From Campylobacteraceae bacterium (GTDB lineage Bacteria; Campylobacterota; Campylobacteria; Campylobacterales; Sulfurovaceae): a stretch of 6,401 nucleotides of DNA. The notes under the pieces were generated by a model, which saw only the letters and a program-made list of their open reading frames with translations, was not told the DNA's origin and did no database searches. Of the stretch, positions 1 to 4,713 are shown piece by piece. Both the position numbers and the translations under genes were made by a program. Every line of letters starts with the position of its first letter. Within the stretch, counting starts at the first letter, position 1. The DNA lies in contig JALVWV010000199.1 in assembly GCA_027023145.1 (NCBI GenBank), forward strand, positions 1-6,401, in the 5' to 3' direction.

Positions 1-345
1 GCTGTAATCTTGAGGAAGCGGTCCGTCAATCGCTTTGGCTTCGAGGTAGGGGTTTCCCGTGAGGGCATGATGTGTATAGACGTCAGGCTCAAAACCGCCT
101 GAGACTGCCGGAGAGTTATGTACCGAGCCGAGGTATTCGTGCTTCATGCGCCCATAGCTGGCAAGAGAGCGTTTGGAAGCGACCCAGCGTACGGGGAGTT
201 TCTTGTAAACTTTTTTTGATTTACGATGATGAGTGGTGCGTCCATTGAGGATGTCCATGGCACTGACGTTGGCTTGCGTAACAGTACTGAGACCGATCGA
301 GGCGATCAACATAAAAAAAAATGATGTATTCAAGGGCGATTTCAC
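1..345 (-). CDS. Exported protein of unknown function, N-terminal part (3' end beyond window)
   Basis: An open frame of 115 codons runs leftward off the window edge. I chose the GTG start at 345 because AAGGA (353-357) lies 7 nt upstream, and because starting there gives a typical signal peptide: Lys2, then a hydrophobic stretch at about residues 9-22 (FFFMLIASIGLSTV) and a VSA cleavage site before Met30. Starting at the ATG at 312 would remove the basic N-region. The visible mature part is rich in Lys, Arg, His and Tyr (KKVYKKLPVRWVASKRSL near residues 44-61) and ends in the stretch LTGNPYLEAKAIDGPLPQDY. I do not recognise the family. The product is probably periplasmic, judging by the signal peptide and the lack of another membrane segment in the visible part. 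A run of nine T encodes Phe9-Phe11 and could be prone to slippage. The gene follows the Aat-like gene on the same strand but has its own promoter. Confidence 0.75.
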   Translation of the reverse strand, partial: MKSPLNTSFFFMLIASIGLSTVTQANVSAMDILNGRTTHHRKSKKVYKKLPVRWVASKRSLASYGRMKHEYLGSVHNSPAVSGGFEPDVYTHHALTGNPYLEAKAIDGPLPQDYS

Positions 346-385
346 TCCACGTTCCTTTGGTGTGTTTGTTAAATCAATGCAGAGG

Positions 386-394
386 ATTATAGCA
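386..394 (-). promoter_or_regulatory. Extended -10 promoter of the exported-protein gene
   Basis: The minus strand reads TGC-TATAAT, a perfect -10 hexamer (386-391) with the TGn extension. The predicted start of transcription is near 379, giving a leader of about 34 nt before the GTG at 345. No convincing -35 is visible. The box sits in the short gap after the Aat-like gene, so the exported-protein gene can be transcribed on its own. The assignment rests on sequence match alone. Confidence 0.6.
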
Positions 395-415
395 CAAAAA
401 ACTTGCGGGATAGTG

Positions 416-1135
416 TTACGGGAACCGGGGGAGAGGTTTATGTATTGCATTCTGCCAGCGGCGGAGAAAGTCCTGACGGGTGTATTCTCGAGCTCCAAGG
501 GCGAATTTGTACGGCATCCAAGGTTGACCGAGATTCCAGAAAGCAAATCCGTGTGCTTCCAGCCATCGTGAGAGGAGCACCATCTGCACGGTGCCATGGT
601 GGCGATAGTGGGGGTCACGGGAACTGAAGCCGCTCAGGCTGGTGTACGTCCGCCCCAGAATGTAGCCGATCTCACCAGCGGTAATGATCCCCTCTTGACG
701 CATCAGTACGGAGACGACGTGGAGGTCATTGTCGAGACGATTGACAGCCTCAAGCGTGGCGAGGTAGCGGGGGGTGAGCCAGGCGTGTTTGTGATGGGAT
801 TGGATCTTTTTGGCAACCGTATCGAGGGAGTATCCCACATGCAGGATGGGGTGGGTTCGCTTGAGGATGCGCCGGACATGACGGCTGACATGGAGAGTAT
901 CAAAATCAAGTAGTGCATAGCTACGCTGGAGCTCAGGAAGGAGCAGTTCGCGCCCCTGATGGATCTCCGTGACCGCCATGAAACCTGCGCGTGCCTGCGC
1001 CGTATAAAACTCAGGGGAGAAGTCATCCGTCCAATAATAATCGTCCTTTAGATTGGCAAGCATAGCCTGTAATACAATGGGGTTTTTAAGATCTTGAAGC
1101 GACAAATATGGCAAAATACGGGGAGCAGGTTCCAT
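416..1135 (-). CDS. Aat-like protein (divergent leucyl/phenylalanyl-tRNA-protein transferase family)
   Basis: The protein has 239 residues. Its middle and C-terminal parts follow the Aat fold (GNAT-like): DFSPEFYTAQARAGF at 38-52 resembles the DLSPERL..AYRRGIF segment of Aat; LHVSRHVRRIL at 81-91 resembles LHVSRSLRR; AWLTPRYL at 118-125 resembles TWITPEM; GEIGYILGRTYTSLSGF at 154-170 takes the place of GGLYGVALGRVFFGESMF; and a helix ending in LEAHGFAFWNLGQP (192-205) matches the ARGF.LIDCQ region. Canonical Aat moves Leu or Phe from tRNA to N-terminal Lys or Arg of proteins in the cytosol, marking them for ClpS/ClpAP. This protein lacks the usual FPWF and WW.P motifs of the N-terminal half, so the substrate is uncertain. 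The family link is well supported; the activity is inferred. Its -10 (TATAAT, 1159-1164) predicts a 17-nt leader with no clear Shine-Dalgarno. It lies 70 bp after the ankyrin gene on the same strand. Confidence 0.8.
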   Translation of the reverse strand: MEPAPRILPYLSLQDLKNPIVLQAMLANLKDDYYWTDDFSPEFYTAQARAGFMAVTEIHQGRELLLPELQRSYALLDFDTLHVSRHVRRILKRTHPILHVGYSLDTVAKKIQSHHKHAWLTPRYLATLEAVNRLDNDLHVVSVLMRQEGIITAGEIGYILGRTYTSLSGFSSRDPHYRHHGTVQMVLLSRWLEAHGFAFWNLGQPWMPYKFALGAREYTRQDFLRRWQNAIHKPLPRFP

Positions 1136-1158
1136 GAAGTTAGTGTAGCGAAAATGGA

Positions 1159-1164
1159 ATTATA
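1159..1164 (-). promoter_or_regulatory. -10 box of the Aat-like gene
   Basis: The minus strand shows a perfect TATAAT, which places the transcription start near 1152 and leaves a leader of about 17 nt before the ATG at 1135. A weak -35 candidate, TTGCGA (1179-1184), has only a 14-nt spacer and lies inside the inverted repeat at 1171-1199. If the promoter is real, the repeat occupies the position where RNA polymerase or a regulator would bind. Confidence 0.5.
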
Positions 1165-1170
1165 ATCGGG

Positions 1171-1199
1171 TATACAGGTCGCAATAGACGACCTGTATA
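1171..1199. repeat. Perfect 11-bp inverted repeat between the ankyrin and Aat-like genes
   Basis: The arms TATACAGGTCG (1171-1181) and CGACCTGTATA (1189-1199) are perfectly complementary around a 7-nt loop. In RNA this is a strong stem-loop that begins 6 nt after the stop codon of the ankyrin gene. On the minus strand the bases after it are CCCGATTATAAT, so there is no U-tract and it is not a textbook intrinsic terminator. It ends 6 bp upstream of the -10 of the Aat-like gene, covering the -35 area, so it could equally be an operator. The structure is seen directly; its role is undecided. Confidence 0.75.
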
Positions 1200-1205
1200 A
1201 AACGA

Positions 1206-1664
1206 TTAGCCCAAGATGGGAAGGAACTCATATCGACCAAATTTATTGGCCAGGGCTGCAGCGGTGGCGCCCATTTTGTTGGCGATGGTTTTGTCGGCAC
1301 CCAGCTCGACGAGGATTTTGCCAAACTCCAGTTTACCGTCAACAACCGCTTCGATAAGGGGGGAGTAATTGATGTTGTCGGTCGCGTTGATATCAGCACC
1401 CTTGTCGATGAGGAATTGAAACGCTTCCATATTGCCAAACCGGATTGTGTTGTGGAGAAGCGGTGAACCAAAGTCGCCAGTTTCACGAGCATTGACATCG
1501 TACCCTTGTTCGATCATCTTTTTGAATGCTTCGGTGTCCTTGCGGATAAAAAAGACTGCAATTTTGTGAAGGTCAACGTTGTCTTTGACCAAGTCGGCTT
1601 TTTCAAGCACCTCGCGTTGTTCGGCAAGGATGGGATAGTGTTCGGCTGCTTCATTAAAAGTCAT
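1206..1664 (-). CDS. Small ankyrin-repeat protein
   Basis: The protein has 152 residues and no signal peptide or membrane segment, so it is probably cytoplasmic. After an N-terminal region (1-30) there are about three ankyrin repeats: 31-63 (DLHKIAVFFIRKDTEAFKKM then GYDVNAR), 64-97 (GSPLLHNTIRFGNMEAFQFL then GADINATD) and 98-131 (YSPLIEAVVDGKLEFGKIL then GADKTIANKMG), followed by a partial capping repeat to residue 152. The GADINA and SPL.EAV patterns are diagnostic. Ankyrin repeats bind other proteins; the partner cannot be read from the sequence. The ATG at 1664 is supported by AGGAG (1672-1676) spaced 7 nt away. It is divergent from the CAP-domain gene and followed by the Aat-like gene on the same strand; co-transcription with the latter is possible. 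Confidence 0.88.
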   Translation of the reverse strand: MTFNEAAEHYPILAEQREVLEKADLVKDNVDLHKIAVFFIRKDTEAFKKMIEQGYDVNARETGDFGSPLLHNTIRFGNMEAFQFLIDKGADINATDNINYSPLIEAVVDGKLEFGKILVELGADKTIANKMGATAAALANKFGRYEFLPILG

Positions 1665-1691
1665 TAGTAAACTCCTGTTTTTTTTGGTGCG

Positions 1692-1699
1692 ATTATACT
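1692..1699. promoter_or_regulatory. -10 box of the ankyrin gene, overlapping a possible opposite -10 for the CAP gene
   Basis: The 8-bp block ATTATACT reads as TATAAT on the minus strand (1692-1697) and as TATACT on the plus strand (1694-1699). The minus reading puts the ankyrin start of transcription near 1685 with a 21-nt leader. The plus reading would start near 1706 and give the CAP gene a leader of about 62 nt. No clear -35 was seen for either. The minus assignment is the firmer of the two. Confidence 0.5.
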
Positions 1700-1767
1700 G
1701 AAAAAAGGTAAAAACTCGATAAGATTAGCGCTGATGTAGTGTCAAATATCCGTGATGGAGGTTATAT

Positions 1768-3045
1768 GTGCGCAAAAGTGTGATGATGCTGACCATTCTG
1801 TTGGCAGGGGTGAGCTGGTTGTGGGTCAATCAGAAGACAGAAGCACCGCCCCGACCCATGCGTATCGTCGCACGTCCCCCTATGGAAAATATTGCCCATG
1901 AGCGACTTGAAGCATTGACGACTCTCAATGAAATCCGATCGACACTTGGAATGTCCAGCTTGCAGGAAAATGCAACTCTCCAGCAAGCAGCTCAGGCGCA
2001 CGCCGAGTATTTGGTGCGCCACCGACTCTTTACCCATTTTGAAGAAAGTACTCGGAGGGGGTTCACAGGATCAGCACCGATGGATCGGGCATTGCAGGTA
2101 GGGTATAAGGCGCGTTTTGTCGGAGAGAATCTCTCGACAAAAAGCCGAAACGGCCTTGAATCCCTTTACGGTCTCTTTTCGGCCATTTACCATCGGTTTG
2201 GATTTTTGAACCCTTCGTTTGATGAAGTGGGGATCGGAATCGCTCAAGATAAAAAAGATCCCCGCAACACCGCTTTTGTCTATCTGATGGGCAATAGTGA
2301 AATAGCACGTCTGTGTTCTACCCGAAGCTTCCACGGTACCGGACGGTACGTCTATGGGGTCTGTGCCGATACCCAACATCGGATTGACGCCCAGGCATAC
2401 GATCGAGCCCGCAATGCCATCAAGGAGGGCAATCCAAAGATTGTGATCTATCCGTACGATGGGCAAACGGAGGTCTCCCCGGTCTTTTATCAGGAGACAC
2501 CTGACCCGCTTCCCGGATACGATGTGAGCGGCTTCCCAGTGAGTGTGGAGTTTAATGACCGGTTTTTTCGGACAGTGACCTTGGTCTCATTTGAATTGTT
2601 TGAAGAGGGGGGAGGGAAAGTGACCCCGGTACGTCTCCTCACCAAACGCACCGATCCCAACCATAAATTGACACGGCATCAGTTTGCATTGTTGCCGCTG
2701 AAACGGCTGAAGTATGGGACGACTTATCGGGTGAAACTGGTCTATCGCAACAAGAGTAAAACGTATACACTTACATGGCACTTCACAACAATCCAACCAA
2801 AAGAGACGCTCAAGACAATCCGAGAAAAAGAGACAACTCTTACACTTAAGGCAGGTGAAGGGGTTTGGCTCTACTTCGAGCCAAACAATCCGCATGACGT
2901 ATTGGGGACGATGCAGTATCCAGAGAATGTATATGTTTGGTTTATGGATCGCAATACGATACGGCTGGTACTCGATCCAAGACGGACACAGGGGTTTGAG
3001 ATTAAGGGAAGTGGGCGACGTGTCCAAATCAGAGTGGCTCGATAG
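1768..3045 (+). CDS. CAP/SCP-domain exported protein with Ig-like C-terminal region
   Basis: The protein has 425 residues. The GTG start is set by GGAGG (1757-1761) 6 nt upstream; the overlapping ATG at 1766 stops after five codons. Residues 5-20 form a single hydrophobic segment after MRKS, so it is exported or held by an N-terminal anchor. A CAP domain (SCP/PR-1/YkwD type) covers about 46-176: QAHAEYLVRHRLFTH (76-90, like the SD.MA....FSH motif), GENL (119-122), YHRFGFLNPSFDEVGIGI (141-158) and VYLMG (171-175). His90, Glu120, His142 and Glu153 are the likely cavity residues. Residues about 222-342, with YPYDGQTEVSPVF, a KRLKYGTTYRV segment and a final WHFTT, resemble a bacterial Ig-like (SbsA/Big_5) domain, and a small beta-rich tail follows. 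The function of bacterial CAP proteins is mostly unknown. Its end lies 1 bp from the end of the convergent hypothetical gene. Confidence 0.88.
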   Translation: MRKSVMMLTILLAGVSWLWVNQKTEAPPRPMRIVARPPMENIAHERLEALTTLNEIRSTLGMSSLQENATLQQAAQAHAEYLVRHRLFTHFEESTRRGFTGSAPMDRALQVGYKARFVGENLSTKSRNGLESLYGLFSAIYHRFGFLNPSFDEVGIGIAQDKKDPRNTAFVYLMGNSEIARLCSTRSFHGTGRYVYGVCADTQHRIDAQAYDRARNAIKEGNPKIVIYPYDGQTEVSPVFYQETPDPLPGYDVSGFPVSVEFNDRFFRTVTLVSFELFEEGGGKVTPVRLLTKRTDPNHKLTRHQFALLPLKRLKYGTTYRVKLVYRNKSKTYTLTWHFTTIQPKETLKTIREKETTLTLKAGEGVWLYFEPNNPHDVLGTMQYPENVYVWFMDRNTIRLVLDPRRTQGFEIKGSGRRVQIRVAR

Positions 3046-3046
3046 G

Positions 3047-3367
3047 TCAGTCCATTTGGGCTTCGCCAAGCTCCTTCTCCATCCACTCCTGCATCATGCT
3101 CAGCTCCATCCCAATCAGATCGATATCGTAGCGTCGTGCATGAGGAGAGGGGAGCCACGGCGCGATGAAATTATCCCGGCGTGACGAATCGACCGATTCA
3201 ATGAGGTACTCAGCATACCCGCGTGTAGAGGTAAAAATCTTTTTTTCATTTTTCTCATCGTTGGTGACGTGGATCTCGAATCCCTCGGGTTCGACGGAGA
3301 AGATTTCTGCAGAGACGGTCAGGAGTGTTCCGTCGGTCTCTTCATTGTAAGTTTCCAAATCAATCAT
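3047..3367 (-). CDS. Conserved-looking hypothetical protein, 106 residues
   Basis: I do not recognise the family. The frame is open up to 3478, but the start is placed at the ATG at 3367 (protein MIDLETYNEE...) because GGGAG (3374-3378) sits 6 nt upstream and an extended -10 box would start transcription near 3405, after any earlier start codon. The product is small and acidic, with no signal peptide or membrane segment. The first 45 residues look like beta strands (LLTVSAEIFSV, GFEIHVTND). The middle holds RRDNFIAPWLPSPHARRYDIDL (64-84), and the C-terminus is a likely amphipathic helix rich in Met and Glu (ELSMMQEWMEKEL). It is probably cytosolic. Its stop codon is 1 bp from the stop of the convergent CAP gene, with no terminator between them. 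Confidence 0.75.
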   Translation of the reverse strand: MIDLETYNEETDGTLLTVSAEIFSVEPEGFEIHVTNDEKNEKKIFTSTRGYAEYLIESVDSSRRDNFIAPWLPSPHARRYDIDLIGMELSMMQEWMEKELGEAQMD

Positions 3368-3411
3368 GAATGTCTCCCTTTTGACTAGAGGTGTCCTAAA
3401 ATATTTCCGTA

Positions 3412-3420
3412 AGTATAGCA
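3412..3420 (-). promoter_or_regulatory. Extended -10 promoter of the 106-residue hypothetical gene
   Basis: The minus strand reads TGC-TATACT, one mismatch from TATAAT with a TGn extension. Transcription would start near 3405 and give a leader of about 38 nt carrying the GGGAG ribosome site at 3374-3378. No -35 is evident at the right distance. Confidence 0.55.
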
Positions 3421-3462
3421 GACGATGGGCGAGAATAGGGTAAGTAGGGCGTTTTAACAAAA

Positions 3463-3477
3463 TGATAATCAGAATCA
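3463..3477. promoter_or_regulatory. Fur-box-like site
   Basis: TGATAAT-C-AGAATCA matches the 7-1-7 Fur model TGATAAT-N-ATTATCA at 12 of 14 positions, with a perfect left half. It lies about 60 bp upstream of the predicted start of the 106-residue hypothetical gene, which is far for direct repression, and just after the tRNA cluster. Given the A+T-rich context a chance match is possible. Confidence 0.3.
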
Positions 3478-3540
3478 TAGCCCGGGATAATTGTTAAATC
3501 GTTGATTCAAAAGGAGGAGGAGGTGTAGAACCGGGCTATG
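3476..3540. repeat. 10-bp inverted repeat with 45-nt loop downstream of the tRNA cluster
   Basis: CATAGCCCGG (3476-3485) is perfectly complementary to CCGGGCTATG (3531-3540). The loop holds the purine-rich AAAGGAGGAGGAGGTG. Reading on the minus strand it comes about 40 nt after tRNA-Asp and could act as a loose terminator or processing signal for the tRNA transcript, although only a weak T-rich stretch follows it. Its right arm is followed by one copy of an 11-bp direct repeat whose other copy is in the loop. Confidence 0.5.
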
Positions 3541-3559
3541 GTTTCTATTTCAAAAGGAG
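3506..3559 (+). repeat. 11-bp direct repeat TTCAAAAGGAG, two copies
   Basis: Copies lie at 3506-3516 and 3549-3559, 43 bp apart start to start. Each resembles a Shine-Dalgarno with its upstream A-rich context, but neither is followed by a usable frame: the first leads to GTG TAG and the second to ATG AAA TGA. They could be remnants of small gene starts or a local duplication. The copies are seen directly; the origin is a guess. Confidence 0.45.
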
Positions 3560-3580
3560 AAAGAATGAAATGAAAATGGG

Positions 3581-3657
3581 TGGCGCGGCGGACGAGACTC
3601 GAACTCGCGACCCCCTGCGTGACAGGCAGGTATTCTAACCAACTGAACTACCGCCGC
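3581..3657 (-). tRNA. tRNA-Asp (anticodon GTC)
   Basis: A 77-nt tRNA including an encoded CCA. The acceptor stem GCGGCGG pairs with CCGCCGC. The anticodon arm is CCTGC-CTGTCAC-GCAGG with anticodon GTC, and the T-arm holds GTTCGAGTC. It is the last gene of the four-tRNA cluster and is separated from tRNA-Val by an unusually long 119-nt spacer. It delivers Asp for GAC and GAU codons. Confidence 0.97.
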
Positions 3658-3776
3658 ACCATAAAACAATACTTTTTTGAACACCCTGCGAAACCAGTTT
3701 CGCGAGCCTACTGCTGAAGTAAACACAGCGTTAGCGTAGCTGAAGATGAGCTTGCTCATTTCGCGTTCTATTTAAA
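3658..3776 (-). other. Structured 119-nt spacer between tRNA-Val and tRNA-Asp
   Basis: The other spacers in this cluster are 17 and 28 nt. This one holds two perfect short hairpins: GCGAAAC/GTTTCGC (3688-3694 with 3697-3703) and ATGAGC/GCTCAT (3746-3751 with 3754-3759). A GCTGAAG heptamer also occurs twice on the plus strand. A 69-codon frame crosses it on the minus strand but runs on into tRNA-Asp, so it is not credible as a gene. It may serve in processing of the tRNA precursor or be the remains of a lost tRNA; neither is shown. Confidence 0.45.
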
Positions 3777-3852
3777 TGGTGGTCGCTATAAGACTCGAAC
3801 TTATGACATCCACCTTGTAAGGGTGGCGCTCTACCAACTGAGCTAAGCGACC
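3777..3852 (-). tRNA. tRNA-Val (anticodon TAC)
   Basis: A 76-nt tRNA with encoded CCA. The acceptor stem GGTCGCT pairs with AGCGACC. The D-arm is AGCTCAGTTGGTAGAGC, the anticodon arm CCACC-CTTACAA-GGTGG has anticodon TAC, and the T-arm contains AAGTTCGAGTCTT. It is third in the transcribed order Lys-Glu-Val-Asp, 17 nt after tRNA-Glu. Confidence 0.97.
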
Positions 3853-3869
3853 CCGATGTTGACTGAGGT

Positions 3870-3945
3870 TGGCGACCCTTAGAGGATTTGAACCTCTGTG
3901 ACTACGATGAAAACGTAGCATCCTTGGCCACTAGATGAAAGGGTC
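3870..3945 (-). tRNA. tRNA-Glu (anticodon TTC)
   Basis: A 76-nt tRNA with encoded CCA. The acceptor stem GACCCTT pairs with AAGGGTC. The anticodon arm CTACG-TTTTCAT-CGTAG has anticodon TTC, and the T-arm is AGAGGTTCAAATCCTCT. It is second in the cluster, 28 nt after tRNA-Lys. Besides translation, Glu-tRNA is the precursor of 5-aminolevulinate in bacteria that use the C5 haem route. Confidence 0.97.
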
Positions 3946-3973
3946 ATCTAGATCCAAAACAATCAAGTTAACG

Positions 3974-4049
3974 TGGTGACCCGTCTAGGATTCGAACCTA
4001 GGGCCCATTCCTTAAAAGGGAATTGCTCTACCAACTGAGCTAACGGGTC
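3974..4049 (-). tRNA. tRNA-Lys (anticodon TTT)
   Basis: A 76-nt tRNA with encoded CCA. The acceptor stem GACCCGT pairs with ACGGGTC. The anticodon arm ATTCC-CTTTTAA-GGAAT has anticodon TTT, and the T-arm is CTAGGTTCGAATCCTAG. It is the first gene of the cluster, about 30 nt downstream of the predicted transcription start. Confidence 0.97.
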
Positions 4050-4085
4050 ACGAAACAAAAAGCTGCTTGGCTTTAAGTGGGCAGA

Positions 4086-4114
4086 ATTATAGCCGATAAA
4101 GTTTGAATTGTCAA
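4086..4114 (-). promoter_or_regulatory. Consensus sigma70 promoter of the tRNA operon
   Basis: The minus strand has TTGACA (4109-4114), a 17-nt spacer and TATAAT (4086-4091): both hexamers perfect with optimal spacing. Transcription should begin near 4079 and read through all four tRNAs. The following bases (TCTGCC) are fairly G+C-rich, as in promoters under stringent control, which is an inference. It starts 30 bp after the end of the CinA-domain gene. Confidence 0.9.
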
Positions 4115-4144
4115 GGGAATTTCAGCGAAAAATGAAAAATTTTA

Positions 4145-4630
4145 TTATTTTATCATTTCATGCAGGGTTTTGATAGCAAAATCAACCGATTGGTGCTGGA
4201 TGCTTTCACGATTCCCCTCAAAGACGTGGTGATAAATGGCGGATGTCTCGGGTGTCTGAATCCCGATGTAAACCGTGCCGACCGGCTTGTCGGGAGTCCC
4301 TCCGGTGGGACCGGCGATCCCGGAGATGGCGATGGCGTAGTCGGCATGTGTCATGTTTAGGATACCACTGAGCATTTCGGAGACACATTCACGGCTGACA
4401 GCACCGTGCTGTGCGAGGGTGGAGGGTCGTACCCCTAGCCACTGCTCTTTGATGGTGTTGGCGTAGCTGACGACTGAGCCGTTGAAAACAGCTGAAGCTC
4501 CGGAGATAGCGGTAAATGCTGCGGCAAGTTGTCCACCAGTGCAACTCTCAGCAAACGTAATGCTCTCTCCTCTCTCTTCGAGGGTGTGGATGATGGATTG
4601 TGTGAGTTCGGGTAACGTTTTCATGGCCAC
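4145..4630 (-). CDS. pncC: Stand-alone CinA C-terminal domain protein (PncC-type NMN amidohydrolase)
   Basis: The protein has 161 residues (159 if it begins at the ATG at 4624), the usual size for single-domain PncC proteins rather than the ~400-residue CinA fusion with the MoCF domain. Family motifs are in order: AESCTGG (27-33, with the conserved Ser29), FNGSVVSYANTIK (49-61, Lys61), HGAVS (75-79), and SGIAGPTGGTPDKPVGTVYIG (103-123). These enzymes hydrolyse nicotinamide mononucleotide to nicotinic acid mononucleotide and ammonia, recycling pyridine nucleotides in the cytosol. A stand-alone domain can be inactive in some species, so activity is inferred; the motifs look intact. A TGG-TATAAT box abuts the GTG at 4630 and predicts transcription from the A of the ATG at 4624, so the shorter form may be the real one. 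It is divergent from ileS and followed by the tRNA operon. Confidence 0.92.
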   Translation of the reverse strand: MAMKTLPELTQSIIHTLEERGESITFAESCTGGQLAAAFTAISGASAVFNGSVVSYANTIKEQWLGVRPSTLAQHGAVSRECVSEMLSGILNMTHADYAIAISGIAGPTGGTPDKPVGTVYIGIQTPETSAIYHHVFEGNRESIQHQSVDFAIKTLHEMIK

Positions 4631-4639
4631 ATTATACCA
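4631..4639 (-). promoter_or_regulatory. Extended -10 promoter of the CinA-domain gene, predicting a leaderless mRNA
   Basis: The minus strand reads TGG-TATAAT, directly followed by GTGGCC-ATG. With the normal 6-nt gap after the -10, position +1 falls on the A of the ATG at 4624. There is no Shine-Dalgarno before either start codon, which agrees with a leaderless message. Confidence 0.55.
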
Positions 4640-4678
4640 TAATAGAGCATTTAAGACATCCCCTTAGTCACTTTTCGC

Positions 4679-4684
4679 TATAAT
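4679..4684 (+). promoter_or_regulatory. -10 box of ileS
   Basis: A perfect TATAAT is followed by CCCCCC and a predicted start at A4691, giving a 23-nt leader with GAGG (4701-4704). No -35 is clear. The all-C discriminator is compatible with growth-rate control, but that is a guess. Confidence 0.55.
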
Positions 4685-4713
4685 CCCCCCATTTCCTGAC
4701 GAGGCATACAATT

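Noticed and set aside
233..913. Plus-strand frames of 74-112 codons opposite the exported and Aat-like genes
   Set aside because: They are antisense to genes with a signal peptide or Aat-family motifs and show no supporting start signals.
2071..3069. Several 80-160 codon frames antisense to the CAP gene
   Set aside because: They are shadows of a gene with clear domain motifs and lack ribosome sites or family resemblance.
3368..3478. 37-residue N-terminal extension of the 106-residue gene from the ATG at 3478
   Set aside because: It starts upstream of the predicted promoter and start of transcription, while the ATG at 3367 has a well-placed GGGAG.
3550..3759. 69-codon minus-strand frame across the tRNA spacer and tRNA-Asp
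   Set aside because: Its second half is a translation of tRNA-Asp (the ...PACHAGGREFESRPPRH-type stretch is a typical tRNA-derived artefact), and there is no convincing ribosome site.
4115..4147. A+T-rich imperfect hairpin after the CinA-domain gene as a terminator
   Set aside because: The stem is only about 6 A-T/G-C pairs (AAATGA with TCATTT) with a long loop and a short T-run, too weak to annotate.
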